Source: Gillisella taibaishanensis (GTDB lineage: Bacteria; Pseudomonadota; Alphaproteobacteria; Rhizobiales; Rhizobiaceae). From it: a stretch of DNA of 64,000 nt. Each line of letters opens with the position of its first letter. Position 1 is the first letter of the stretch. Positions 29,203 to 38,129 of this stretch are shown piece by piece. Under the pieces are notes generated by a model that had not been told where the DNA came from, searched no databases, and worked only from the letters and a program-made list of their open reading frames with translations. The translations under genes and the position numbers were made by a program. Location of the stretch: the NCBI RefSeq assembly GCF_001938985.1, contig NZ_MKIN01000022.1, positions 930,001 to 994,000 of the forward strand, read 5' to 3'.

Positions 29203-29547
29203 AGGTTTAAACTCCGAAGCTAAAATTAATTTCCAGCGAACCGTGACAGCTTTTTGACCACGTTTCTAGGTTGTACTATCTTCTAAACATGTCTAGTGGC
29301 TTTCGTCGACGCTCCATTCAAGCTACTTCGGCAAGTATCGATAACGAATCCTGTAGCCATAAGATGCAAAAATGAGAGCCCTGTCGAAAGACGACTCTGG
29401 GGAGAAGCGTCGCGGCATGCCTACAGGTCAATGTCCGTTATGTTCGACTATACCTCTAAACGCCGCCATTATCCTCACGGCTCCAAATCCGTCACTATCC
29501 CGAGCATTCCGTTCTCCTTCATCGGAAAAGACCTTTTGCCAGTCCCC
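29203..29547. other. 345-bp gene-poor, lower-GC flank right of the SIR2 gene
   Basis: No credible gene is seen; short open frames here lack start signals and family features. It must contain the promoter of the SIR2 gene, whose ATG is at 29202. The base composition stays low until about 29480 and then returns to the chromosomal level, which suggests the right edge of the accessory segment lies near there. Confidence 0.45.
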
Positions 29548-29831
29548 TCACCCACCCTCCCCCCGCAAAAACGCCCGCACCCTCTCCAGCGCCTCAGCGG
29601 GCTCCGATCCCCGATAAAACTACTCCTGATAATCTCCTCCATCCTCTCGCGCACCTCCGCCCTGTCCAGCACGGACCGGTCCGGCAGCAGCCGTTGCCGG
29701 GCCTCTTCCAGCCGGAAGTGCAGGTCGCTGCCGGCGTCGAGGATGTCGGGCTCTATCGGGTCAGCCGCATCAACGGACGGTGGCAATAGGAAGGCATAGG
29801 GGGCGACACGGCAAAGCCTTTGCGCCGGCAT
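29548..29831 (-). pseudogene. small unrecognised gene with an apparent frameshift
   Basis: From ATG 29831 the minus strand reads a GC-rich, normal-looking frame for about 73 codons (ending ...VRERMEEIIRSSFIG). A shift near 29610 then gives SEPAEALERVRAFLRGEGG and a stop at 29548, with proper amphipathic character, while the unshifted frame turns into Arg/Gly-rich sequence up to 29475. I do not recognise the family. Its position beside the accessory patch suggests decay of a chromosomal gene, but a sequencing error cannot be excluded. Confidence 0.35.
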
Positions 29832-29840
29832 AACGCCAAT

Positions 29841-29873
29841 AAAAAAGCGGACCGGTTTCCCGATCCGCTTTCG
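29841..29873 (-). terminator. terminator of gap
   Basis: On the minus strand AAGCGGATCGG-GAAA-CCGGTCCGCTT, an 11-bp stem with one GU pair and a GAAA tetraloop, followed by a T run, 28 bp after the gap stop. Confidence 0.9.
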
Positions 29874-29899
29874 TCATTTCATTCAGGCAGACAAACTAC

Positions 29900-30907
29900 T
29901 TAGATCAGCTTGCCCATGGCGACGGCAGTGTCGGCCATGCGGTTGGAGAAGCCCCATTCGTTGTCGTACCAGGACAGGATGCGCACGAGCTTGCCGCCGT
30001 CCATGACCTTGGTCTGGTCGCCGGAGAAGGTCGAGGAATGGCTGTCGTGGTTGAAGTCGATGGAAACCAGCGGCTCTTCGGTATAGCCTAGAATGCCCTT
30101 CAACTCGCCTTCAGCGGCAGCCTTGATGGCAGCGTTGATTTCTTCCTTGGTCACGGCGCGCGACGGGATGAACTTCAGGTCGACGACCGAGACGTTCGGC
30201 GTCGGGACGCGGATGGCCGAACCGTCGAGCTTGCCCTTCAGTTCCGGCAGAACCAGGCCGACGGCCTTGGCAGCGCCGGTCGAGGTCGGGATCATCGAGA
30301 GAGCAGCGGCGCGGGCGCGGTGCAGGTCCTTGTGCATCGTGTCCAGCGTCGGCTGGTCGCCGGTATAGGAGTGTATCGTCGTCATGTAGCCGCTCTCGAT
30401 GCCGACGAGCTTCTGCAGGATGTAAGCGACCGGTGCCAGGCAGTTGGTGGTGCAGGACGCGTTGGAAACGACGAGGTCGTCCTTGGTCAGCGTGTTATGG
30501 TTGACGCCGAAGACGATGGTCTTGTCAGCGCCGTCAGCCGGAGCCGAAACCAGAACGCGCTTGGAACCGTTGGCGAGATGCAGCGAGGCCTTGTCCTTGG
30601 CGGTGAAAATGCCGGTGCATTCCATGGCGATATCGACATTGGCCCAAGGCAGATCCTTGGGGTCGCGCACGGCGGTCACCTTGATCGGCGCGCGGCCGTC
30701 GATGATGATGCTGTCGCCTTCAACCTTGACGGTCGAGGGGAAGCGGCCATGGACGCTGTCATAACGCAGCAGGTGGGCATTGGTCTCGACCGGGCCCAGA
30801 TCGTTGATGGCCACGACCTCGATATCGGTCCGGCCGGATTCGATGATGCCGCGCAGCACGTTGCGGCCGATGCGGCCAAAGCCGTTGATGGCAACTTTCA
30901 CAGTCAT
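29900..30907 (-). CDS. gap: glyceraldehyde-3-phosphate dehydrogenase, type I
   Basis: A 335-residue NAD-dependent GAPDH, converting glyceraldehyde-3-P to 1,3-bisphosphoglycerate. The Rossmann motif [10 protein letters not shown] starts at residue 7, D36 after the second strand favours NAD, and the catalytic cysteine is C152 in [12 protein letters not shown]. It follows tkt by 180 bp on the same strand, and pgk and fba lie downstream in the window, so this is a glycolysis/gluconeogenesis cluster. Confidence 0.97.
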   Translation of the reverse strand: MTVKVAINGFGRIGRNVLRGIIESGRTDIEVVAINDLGPVETNAHLLRYDSVHGRFPSTVKVEGDSIIIDGRAPIKVTAVRDPKDLPWANVDIAMECTGIFTAKDKASLHLANGSKRVLVSAPADGADKTIVFGVNHNTLTKDDLVVSNASCTTNCLAPVAYILQKLVGIESGYMTTIHSYTGDQPTLDTMHKDLHRARAAALSMIPTSTGAAKAVGLVLPELKGKLDGSAIRVPTPNVSVVDLKFIPSRAVTKEEINAAIKAAAEGELKGILGYTEEPLVSIDFNHDSHSSTFSGDQTKVMDGGKLVRILSWYDNEWGFSNRMADTAVAMGKLI

Positions 30908-31037
30908 TGCATAACTCCCGCTTCTCGGATGGCTCCGGGCAGCTGGGTGGCTCCCGGAACGTTGGTTGTCTGCAGCCGAGACGGTACGAGGCGGGGCGCC
31001 TGCGTGCCGGACAGCTCCAGCGATCTGGTCTCAGACG

Positions 31038-31062
31038 AAAGGCAGGTCGCTTAAGACCTGCC
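31038..31062 (-). terminator. hairpin between tkt and gap, possible weak terminator
   Basis: GGCAGGTC/GACCTGCC, an 8-bp perfect stem with a 6-nt loop, 26 bp after the tkt stop; on the minus strand it is followed only by TTTCG, so termination may be partial or the hairpin may stabilise the 3' end of the tkt message. Confidence 0.5.
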
Positions 31063-31087
31063 CACGTCTGTATTCGGCCCGTTTTGA

Positions 31088-33064
31088 TCAGGCCAGCTTG
31101 GCTTCTGCCGCCTCGACAATCGCTTCGACGGTGATGCCGAAATGCTTGTACAGCTCCTTGTAGGGGCCGGAAGCGCCGAAAGACTTCATGCCGATAAAGG
31201 TGCCGTGCGAGCCGATGATCTCATCCCAGCCCTGGCGGATCGCCGCTTCGACGCCGATCTTGACCGGGGCCGTGCCGATAACGGCCTGGCGATACTCTTC
31301 CGGCTGTTCGAAGAACAGTTCGAAACAGGGGACGGACACGACGCGGGCGGCAATGCCCTTGGCGGCGAGAGCCTCGCGGGCCTTGATGGCCAGCTCGACT
31401 TCCGAACCGGTGGCGAAGATCGACACCTGCGCATTGTCGGCGCCGAGCAGCTCGTAACCGCCCTTGGCCGACAGGTTTTCAGCCGAGTATTCGGTACGTG
31501 CCGCAATCAGGTTCTGACGGGTCAGCGCGATGCCCGACGGACGGTCCGTGTGGGTCAGCGCGATCTGCCAGCATTCCGCCACCTCGGTGGCGTCGCATGG
31601 GCGGAACATCATCAGGTTCGGGATGGCGCGCAGCGCCGCCATCTGCTCGACCGGCTGGTGGGTCGGGCCGTCTTCGCCAAGACCGATGGAATCATGGGTC
31701 AGGACGTGGATGACGCGAATGCCCATCAGCGAGGCGAGACGGATCGGCGGACGGCAATAATCCGAGAAGATCAGGAAGCCGCCGGAGTAAGGAATGAGGC
31801 CGCCATGCAGCGCGATGCCGTTCATCGCAGCCGCCATGCCATGCTCGCGAATGCCCCAGTGCACGTAGCGACCGGAGAAATCGGTCGGCGTGATCGAGGC
31901 GGTCTGGCTGGTCTTGGTGTTGTTCGAGCCGGTCAAGTCGGCGGAACCGCCAAGCGTTTCCGGAACAATGCCGTTGATCACCTCAAGCGCATCCTCGGAG
32001 GATTTGCGGGTGGCGAGCACGGGCTTAGTCTCGGCCAGCTTCTTCTTGTAGGCGTCGATGGCAGCGTTGAAGCCTTCCGGCAGCTTGCCGGCGAAGCGAC
32101 GGGTAAACTCGGCCTTGTGGGCAGAGCCTTCCACCAGTTTTTCGTATTCGGCGCGCATAGAGGCGCCACGGGCACCGGCTTCACGCCAGGCGTCCAGCAC
32201 GTCGGCCGGCACGTGGAAGGGCTCGTCGGCCCAGCCGAGCGCCTTGCGGGTCGCGGCGATTTCATCGGCACCGAGCGGCGAGCCGTGCACCTTGTGGGTG
32301 CCGGCCTTGTTGGGCGAACCGAAGCCGATCACCGTCTTGCAGGCAATCATCGTCGGCTTTTCCGACAGCTGCGCGGCGCTGAGGGCTGCGGCAATTGCTT
32401 CGGGATCGTGACCGTCGACAGCCATGGTGTTCCAGCCGGAGGCGCGGAAGCGGCCGTGCTGGTCGGTGCTGTCAGCCAGCGAAATCGCGCCGTCGATGGA
32501 AATGCCGTTATCGTCCCAAAGCACGATCAGCTTGTTGAGCTTGAGATGGCCGGCCAGCGAAATCGCTTCCTGGCTGATGCCTTCCATCAGGCAGCCGTCG
32601 CCGGCAATCGCGTAAGTGTGATGATGCATCAGATCGCTGCCGAACTCGACGGCGAGCTTCTTTTCGGCAATCGCCATGCCCACGGCATTGGCAATGCCCT
32701 GGCCAAGCGGGCCGGTCGTCGTTTCGATGCCGGCGAGGTGACCATATTCCGGATGGCCGGCGGTCTTGGAATCGATCTGACGGAAGTTCTTGATGTCTTC
32801 GATGGAAATGTCTTCGTAGCCCGTAAGATAAAGCAGCGAATACAAAAGCATGGAGCCGTGGCCGGCCGACAGCACAAAGCGGTCGCGGTTGGCCCATCTT
32901 GGTGCCTTCGGGTCGAAATTCAGGAACTGTGTAAACAGCACCGTCGCCACGTCGGCCATGCCCATTGGCATGCCGGGATGGCCCGAATTGGCCTTTTCGA
33001 CAGCATCCATGGACAAAAAGCGGATCGCGTTGGCCATCCGGTTATGTTTTTCGGGAGAAATCAT
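31088..33064 (-). CDS. tkt: transketolase
   Basis: A 658-residue thiamine-diphosphate enzyme of the pentose phosphate pathway. Features: [20 protein letters not shown] start, the [12 protein letters not shown] loop, the ThDP motif [19 protein letters not shown]...N, and the pyrimidine-domain segments [13 protein letters not shown] and [20 protein letters not shown] use ATG 33064; the frame is open 40 codons further upstream but that part has no family character. Upstream of gap in the same direction. Confidence 0.97.
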   Translation of the reverse strand: MISPEKHNRMANAIRFLSMDAVEKANSGHPGMPMGMADVATVLFTQFLNFDPKAPRWANRDRFVLSAGHGSMLLYSLLYLTGYEDISIEDIKNFRQIDSKTAGHPEYGHLAGIETTTGPLGQGIANAVGMAIAEKKLAVEFGSDLMHHHTYAIAGDGCLMEGISQEAISLAGHLKLNKLIVLWDDNGISIDGAISLADSTDQHGRFRASGWNTMAVDGHDPEAIAAALSAAQLSEKPTMIACKTVIGFGSPNKAGTHKVHGSPLGADEIAATRKALGWADEPFHVPADVLDAWREAGARGASMRAEYEKLVEGSAHKAEFTRRFAGKLPEGFNAAIDAYKKKLAETKPVLATRKSSEDALEVINGIVPETLGGSADLTGSNNTKTSQTASITPTDFSGRYVHWGIREHGMAAAMNGIALHGGLIPYSGGFLIFSDYCRPPIRLASLMGIRVIHVLTHDSIGLGEDGPTHQPVEQMAALRAIPNLMMFRPCDATEVAECWQIALTHTDRPSGIALTRQNLIAARTEYSAENLSAKGGYELLGADNAQVSIFATGSEVELAIKAREALAAKGIAARVVSVPCFELFFEQPEEYRQAVIGTAPVKIGVEAAIRQGWDEIIGSHGTFIGMKSFGASGPYKELYKHFGITVEAIVEAAEAKLA

Positions 33065-33474
33065 GACTATTCCGCCTGTTCCGGGTCTCGATGGACGATC
33101 GCCGTTCGGGCGAACGTCAGGAAGTGGGAGATCCTTAACATCTAGGGCTGGCAAGTCAATAAAGTGAGGGCGGGTGATTGTCACGAAGGCATTATTTCAG
33201 ATTTTGCCTTAATATTGATCATTGTCTCCTGTTGATGCCCCGGGCGAGCGGCCCCGGCAGCGCCGTCCACAAGCATGATGAGCCCAAACCCGCTGCAAAC
33301 GCGGGGGTTTGTTGACGCAGGCTTATCTCAATGACTAATGTCGCGTGAGAACTACGGGAGCCAAAGGGTCGATTCGGCTTGCCTTTTGGAGTTTGCCGGA
33401 GAAAAATGCCGGTGAAAATGATTGTCGGTTTCTCGTCGATCGACGAGCCAAACCGGAGAATGGGCGAGAGGCAG
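33065..33474. other. 410-bp divergent intergenic region between tkt and the DUF4164 gene
   Basis: No gene is supported. It must hold the tkt promoter (minus) and a plus-strand promoter; a TTGACG at about 33312 is a possible -35 element. The frame of the DUF4164 gene is open back to 33379 but without a good start. A G/C-rich imperfect hairpin lies around 33284-33310. Confidence 0.4.
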
Positions 33475-33744
33475 ATGGCGACGGATAGAGCGGAAGCCGT
33501 GCTCGGCGCATTGAGACAGGCGATTTCCGGGCTGGAAAATGCCGTTGAAATGCGGCTGGAACTGCAACGGTCCAGCGCCGAAGTGGAGCAGGAAGTCCGG
33601 CGCGTTCACGTTGATCGCGCAAGGCTGGCCCAGGAGCTGGATCAGTCTCAGTTTCGGGCGAACAGGCTCGAAGAAGTCAATAGAGAAGTCTCGCGCCGCC
33701 TGGTAACGGCAATGGAAACCATCAGGGCCGTGCTGGACCGATAA
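33475..33744 (+). CDS. DUF4164 family coiled-coil protein
   Basis: An 89-residue, charged, almost entirely helical protein (MATDRAEAVLGALRQAISGLENAVEMRL..., then EVEQEVRRVHVDRARLAQELDQ). This family sits directly before zapA in rhizobia, which suggests a role with the division apparatus; the biochemical role is unknown. I chose ATG 33475 with GAGAGG upstream; an earlier ATG at 33406 would add a poorly conserved head. Confidence 0.75.
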   Translation: MATDRAEAVLGALRQAISGLENAVEMRLELQRSSAEVEQEVRRVHVDRARLAQELDQSQFRANRLEEVNREVSRRLVTAMETIRAVLDR

Positions 33745-33781
33745 GGTCCGCGTGGGTTCGATCAGGGGTCAAGCGACAGAC

Positions 33782-34165
33782 ATGGCACAAGTCACGGTCA
33801 CCATCGATGGAAAAGCCTATCGCATGGCCTGCGAAGAGGGGCAGGAGCCGCATCTGATCGATCTGGCGTCCCAGTTCGACCGCTATGTCAGCCACCTCAA
33901 GGGCCAATTCGGCGAGATCGGCGACTTGAGGGTCACGGTCATGGCCGGCATCATGGTCATGGACGAGCTGTCCGAGTTGAAGCGCAGGATGACCGCCCTC
34001 GAGTCGGCATCGGCCGGCGCCACGGGTCGCGAGGACGACATTCTTGCCGCCATCATGGAGCTGACGGACCGCCTGAACGGCCTGACCCGCCGGCTCACCG
34101 AAAGACCGCAAACAGAGGCTGCTCAGCCAGCCCAAGGCCCTGGCGGCGCAGGCCAGCCGCATTGA
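33782..34165 (+). CDS. zapA: cell division protein ZapA
   Basis: A 127-residue ZapA-family protein that bundles FtsZ filaments. The N-terminal domain has VTVTIDGKAYRMACEEGQEPHLIDLA and a long helix with AGIMVMDELSELKRRM; the C-terminal part is a coiled coil and a variable Pro/Ala tail. It follows the DUF4164 gene by 37 bp and is followed by a 6S RNA locus, as in other alphaproteobacteria. Confidence 0.92.
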   Translation: MAQVTVTIDGKAYRMACEEGQEPHLIDLASQFDRYVSHLKGQFGEIGDLRVTVMAGIMVMDELSELKRRMTALESASAGATGREDDILAAIMELTDRLNGLTRRLTERPQTEAAQPAQGPGGAGQPH

Positions 34166-34242
34166 CCGGCTGCCTGCAGAAATAAACCTTCGCCAAGACC
34201 TTATCGCCACTGGTACAAGCCAGCGAATACGCCTATATCTGT

Positions 34243-34400
34243 CTTGCGGTCTGCGCCTCTCGACAGGAAACACAATCCCTGGGGCCATACCCGATCTTGA
34301 GGGAGCTGTCCCTGTCCGGACCCGTGGGTTCGGTCATACGGCGCCCACCTACTTTGTAGGCTCCCAGGATCGAAAATCTCCATCGGTTGCGTGGATCGCA
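34243..34400 (+). ncRNA. ssrS: 6S RNA
   Basis: The stretch after zapA has the hallmarks of alphaproteobacterial 6S RNA: ACAGGAAACACAATCCCTGG at 34312... in order followed by GGGCCATACCC, GGGTTCGGTCATACGGCGCC, CACCTACTTTGTAGG and CTCCCAGG. 6S RNA mimics an open promoter and binds sigma70 RNA polymerase in stationary phase. A TATA-like -10 (CTATAT, about 34233) precedes it. Ends are approximate. zapA-ssrS is the expected context; the usual next gene, fau, has been displaced to 38130. Confidence 0.75.
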
Positions 34401-34544
34401 CTTATTCATTGTTTTGATAAATGGCATGTTTCTCTTGCCGACTGGCGGGCCTTGCAGCACCGTGCGTTTGATAAAACGCACTTAGGAATGCTGCAAAACT
34501 AAATCGGCCGCACAATGCCCGGGGCGACAGTTAAGAGAACGCCG

Positions 34545-35183
34545 ATGTATCTACCTTCCCATTTCCGCCAGACCGACACCGAAGCCCTGTTCGGCTTCAT
34601 CCAGCGCAATCCGCTCGCCTTGCTGGTGACGGCAGGAAGCGGTGGTTTGGTCGCCAATCCCCTGCCCTTCTTTGTCAGCCGCGCCCGTGATGGCGAGGAC
34701 AAGGATCGGCTGATCGCGCATATGGCGCGGGCCAATCCGCAATGGCAGGCCATTGAGGCCGGCGATGAAGTTCTGATTAGCTTCATGGGCGCAGATCATT
34801 ACGTCTCGCCGAACTGGTATCCAAGCAAGCAGGAGAGCGGCAAAGTGGTGCCGACCTGGAATTACCAGATCGTTCAGGTCAGGGGCACGACAACGGTCCA
34901 TCACGATGCCGCCTGGCTGCTCGACCAGGTTAACCGCCTGACGGACCAGCAGGAAGCCAAGGGCGAGCACCCCTGGGCTGTCAATGACGCGCCGGAGCCC
35001 TTCGTTACCGCCCGGATGCGCGGCATCGTCGGGCTGGAACTTGCGATCACCGCCATCGAAGGCAAACTCAAGGCCAGCCAGAACCGCACAGAGGCCGACC
35101 GCAAGGGCGTGATCGACGGGTTGGAGTCTGAGGGAAAGCCGCAAGCCGAGGCGATGGCTGATGTGATGCGGTCGCTGGGGTAA
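34545..35183 (+). CDS. FMN-binding negative transcriptional regulator (PaiB family)
   Basis: A 212-residue PaiB-type split-barrel protein: MYLPSHFRQTDTEALFGFIQ, then FMGADHYVSPNWYPSK and VPTWNYQIVQVRG, which are diagnostic of the family. PaiB proteins are annotated as FMN-binding regulators, first described as repressors of sporulation and protease genes in Bacillus; a target is unknown here. ATG 34545 matches the family start; the frame is open to 34515. It neighbours a GNAT acetyltransferase gene, echoing the paiA-paiB pairing. Confidence 0.9.
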   Translation: MYLPSHFRQTDTEALFGFIQRNPLALLVTAGSGGLVANPLPFFVSRARDGEDKDRLIAHMARANPQWQAIEAGDEVLISFMGADHYVSPNWYPSKQESGKVVPTWNYQIVQVRGTTTVHHDAAWLLDQVNRLTDQQEAKGEHPWAVNDAPEPFVTARMRGIVGLELAITAIEGKLKASQNRTEADRKGVIDGLESEGKPQAEAMADVMRSLG

Positions 35184-35192
35184 GCCGCAAGC

Positions 35193-35702
35193 TCAGAATG
35201 CCAGCATCATGGCGACGCGCCATCGTGGGTCGAGACCTTTGTCCGCTTCGCTGGCCAGAATGGCCTTCAGCCTTGGTGAACAAGCCGCCGCGTCCAGAGG
35301 CCGAAAGCCGAGCTTCTGATAGAAAGGCGCGTTGAATGGCGCGAAGCGATCTGTCGTCAGGGTCGCGCCGTTGAGATCCCGTTCCCGAGCGGTCGCGAGC
35401 ATCTTCCCAATCAGACACCTGCCGATGCCCTGCCGCTGCCACAACGGATGGACGTCCATTTCCCCGATATGCAGCCAGCCCTCAGCCTCGTATCCGCCAG
35501 TATAGCCGAACAGCCCGCCACTATCTTCTCCCGCCACAAACAGGAAACCGGAATCGAGATAGATCTGCAATTCATCATCGCTGCTAGCAGCCGCCTCGCC
35601 CGTCACGGCCTGGGCAGCCCGTAGTGTTTCGAAGGATGCGAGTTCAATGCCCCGCAGGGCCTCGAAATCGTGCCGAACACCGGCTCTGATTACATGCGGC
35701 AT
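35193..35702 (-). CDS. GNAT family N-acetyltransferase
   Basis: A 169-residue GNAT protein. The acetyl-CoA-binding motif A is WQRQGIGRCLIGKML after MDVHPL, and the C-terminal FYQKLGFRPL is the usual motif B end. Substrate is unknown. It is convergent with the PaiB-like gene, ending 9 bp from it; the two may work together as in the Bacillus pai pair, but they are not co-transcribed. Confidence 0.88.
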   Translation of the reverse strand: MPHVIRAGVRHDFEALRGIELASFETLRAAQAVTGEAAASSDDELQIYLDSGFLFVAGEDSGGLFGYTGGYEAEGWLHIGEMDVHPLWQRQGIGRCLIGKMLATARERDLNGATLTTDRFAPFNAPFYQKLGFRPLDAAACSPRLKAILASEADKGLDPRWRVAMMLAF

Positions 35703-35744
35703 CGTCTTGTCTCACCCACAAAGGAAGGATCGGCCTTGCACTTT

Positions 35745-35782
35745 CTAAAAACCAGAACGGCCGGGAGCAAGTCCCGGCCGTT
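35745..35782 (-). terminator. terminator of the chemoreceptor gene
   Basis: AACGGCCGGGA/TCCCGGCCGTT, an 11-bp perfect stem with a 5-nt loop (35756-35782), then CTGGTTTTTAG on the minus strand, 30 bp after the gene's stop. Confidence 0.75.
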
Positions 35783-35811
35783 TCGTTATAAAGCGCAGAC
35801 GTGGTCCGGCC

Positions 35812-37863
35812 TCAGAACTCTTCCCAATTGCCGTCAACTTTTGCGTTGGAGGCCGCAGCGGCACCGCCGCCGAAGGCTCCAGCCAGTTTGCCCATCATCG
35901 AGCGGGCCGGCGAAGCGACAGGACGAGATGTCGCGGAACCGGCTTTTGCCGGCACCGGACGGTTGCGGGAAGCAGCGGCGGACGGCTGCTGGGCAGCAGG
36001 TTGGTAGGTCGCCTTTGGAGCCATGCGGTGCTGTGGCGCGACTTCACCCGGCACCTTGAACTGGCCGACCAGGCCAACCAGCGTCGTGGCGCTTTCGGCA
36101 AGCCGGTGGGTGACAGCCGTGGTTTCCTCAACCATGGCGGCGTTCTTCTGGGTGAACGTGTCCATGTGGTTAACCGCAGTGTTGATCTCGGCCAAGCCGG
36201 TGCTCTGCTCACGCGAAGACGTGGCGATCTCTCCGATCAACCCGTTGATCTGCGAGACCTGGCCGGAAATGGCGCTCAGCGCATCGCCGGTTTCGCGCAC
36301 CAGCTTGACGCCGCCGGCCACTTCCGTGCCCGACTTGGTGATCAGCCCCTTGATGTCCTTGGCGGCATTGGCAGAGCGCTGGGCAAGCTCACGCACTTCC
36401 TGGGCAACGACGGCAAAGCCCTTGCCGGCCTCGCCGGCGCGGGCCGCTTCAACACCGGCATTCAGCGCCAGAAGGTTGGTCTGGAAGGCGATCTCATCGA
36501 TCACATTGATGATCTTGGAAATTTCGCTCGACGCCTGCTCGATGCGGCTCATGGCTTCCACCGCATCGGACACCACCTTGGAAGAGCCCTCAGTGTTGAC
36601 CTGGGCATTGGCGGCAAGGGTCGCTGCCTGCTGGGCGCGGTCGGCAGCGCTGCGGACCGTCCCGGTGATCTGCTCCAGCGCGGCCGAGGTTTCCTCCAGC
36701 GAAGCGGCCTGCTGTTCGGTGCGGTTGGCCATTTCGCTGGCGGCGCTGCGCATCTCGCTGCCGCTCGCTTCAACTGCCATCGCCTCATTGCGCAGTTTGG
36801 CGAAGGCAATGCCGAGCGTGCTGACGGCATTGTTGAAGTCGGTGCGCAGGCCTTCCAGCTCGGGCAGGAAGGGCTCCTCGATCCGGCTCGTCAGGTCGCC
36901 GGCGCTGAGCCGGTTGATCGCAATAGCCAGCGCATCGGCATTGCGCCGACGGGCAACGGCATGCGCATCCTTCTCTGCCTCATGCGCGGCCCGCTGTTCT
37001 TCATTGCGAACCCGCTCTGCATTGGCCTCGCGCTCCAGCTCAATTTTAAGCAGCGCTTCCTTGCGGAACACGTCGAGCGCCTGGGCCATCGCCCCAATCT
37101 CGTTTTTCAGGTCCTGATGCGGCACGACCACATCCGTGCGGCCTTCCGCCAGGCTCGACGCGGCAGCGGTCAGCTGCGGGATCGGACGCATGATCGCCCG
37201 GGTCAGAATCACAACCAGGACCAAGGCGATTGCCAGCGCTATCCCGGCGGTCATGGCCACGGTCCAGGCCATCTCGTCGCTCATGCTGGCAATTTCGGCA
37301 ACGCGCACGCCGGCATAGAGAATGCCGATAACAGCGCCTGAAGCGTTCACGATCGGCTTGTAGATCGTATAGTAATCCGTGCCCAGCACAGCGGCTTGGC
37401 CGCGATAGGTATCGCCCTTGACCACGGCCTTGTAAGCCAGGCCGGTCGCATCGAGCGGCGTGCCGACGGCGCGCTGGCCATCAGGCTTGACGATATTGGT
37501 GGTGCGGCGCACGTAGCCCTTGCTGGCGTCATCAAGCGTAAACAGCGTCGCCGTCTGGCCGGTGGCGCGGCCCACCTGATCGATCATGTGGTGATCGGCA
37601 AACTGCACCGGCAGGGTGTCAGCCGAAATCCGCTCGACATTGCCGTCACTGCCCCAGTCGACTTTAACGCCCGGCACGTCGCGTTGAAGCAAGATCGCGG
37701 CAACCCGCAACCCGGCATTCTGCCCATCGATCGCCTGCTTCGCGATACGCGCGTGCACCGACTGGGAAATCTGCCAGGCAACAGCACTCAGACAGACGAC
37801 AAGAACCAAGGTCGTCACCGCAGTAATCGTTCCGACAAGCCCGAAACGGGAAAGAAATTTCAT
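35812..37863 (-). CDS. methyl-accepting chemotaxis protein with C-terminal NWEEF tether
   Basis: A 683-residue transmembrane receptor. Helix 1 (about 9-31), a periplasmic single-Cache-like sensor (about 40-190), helix 2 (about 195-215), HAMP, then the signalling domain with the conserved tip EIAFQTNLLALNAGVEAARA and methylation helices. After a Pro/Ala-rich linker the protein ends in NWEEF, matching the pentapeptide that docks CheR/CheB. ATG 37863 has GAGGG 7 bp upstream; TTG 37869 is less likely. The ligand is unknown. A terminator follows. Confidence 0.93.
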   Translation of the reverse strand: MKFLSRFGLVGTITAVTTLVLVVCLSAVAWQISQSVHARIAKQAIDGQNAGLRVAAILLQRDVPGVKVDWGSDGNVERISADTLPVQFADHHMIDQVGRATGQTATLFTLDDASKGYVRRTTNIVKPDGQRAVGTPLDATGLAYKAVVKGDTYRGQAAVLGTDYYTIYKPIVNASGAVIGILYAGVRVAEIASMSDEMAWTVAMTAGIALAIALVLVVILTRAIMRPIPQLTAAASSLAEGRTDVVVPHQDLKNEIGAMAQALDVFRKEALLKIELEREANAERVRNEEQRAAHEAEKDAHAVARRRNADALAIAINRLSAGDLTSRIEEPFLPELEGLRTDFNNAVSTLGIAFAKLRNEAMAVEASGSEMRSAASEMANRTEQQAASLEETSAALEQITGTVRSAADRAQQAATLAANAQVNTEGSSKVVSDAVEAMSRIEQASSEISKIINVIDEIAFQTNLLALNAGVEAARAGEAGKGFAVVAQEVRELAQRSANAAKDIKGLITKSGTEVAGGVKLVRETGDALSAISGQVSQINGLIGEIATSSREQSTGLAEINTAVNHMDTFTQKNAAMVEETTAVTHRLAESATTLVGLVGQFKVPGEVAPQHRMAPKATYQPAAQQPSAAASRNRPVPAKAGSATSRPVASPARSMMGKLAGAFGGGAAAASNAKVDGNWEEF

Positions 37864-38129
37864 AACCAAACCCTCGAAAATCCAGAAGTCCCCCAGGGCA
37901 GGCTATTTGATGAATGTTAAAGCAATCTTGTCGCAGATTGACAAACAGCCGCGATCGCCCGATCCACCTGACGGTAGCGGGTCGATGACAGCGGCGGGGT
38001 TTGACGGCACAACCGTCGACTAAGGCACAACCCCATGAATTTTAGGGAATTTCTTCCAAGCTTCAACCTAGGCGCCTTCATGGCGGCAGCAAGGCGGGCC
38101 GCGGCGGCCTTGCAAAGCAATTGCTGGAC

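Noticed and set aside
29296-29799. Plus-strand open frame right of the SIR2 gene
   Set aside because: Ser/Arg/Pro-rich, overlaps the more protein-like minus-strand frame, no start signal.
31142-33145. Very long open frame opposite tkt
   Set aside because: It mirrors the transketolase gene on the other strand; GC-rich codon use opens antisense frames. No family character, no ribosome binding site.
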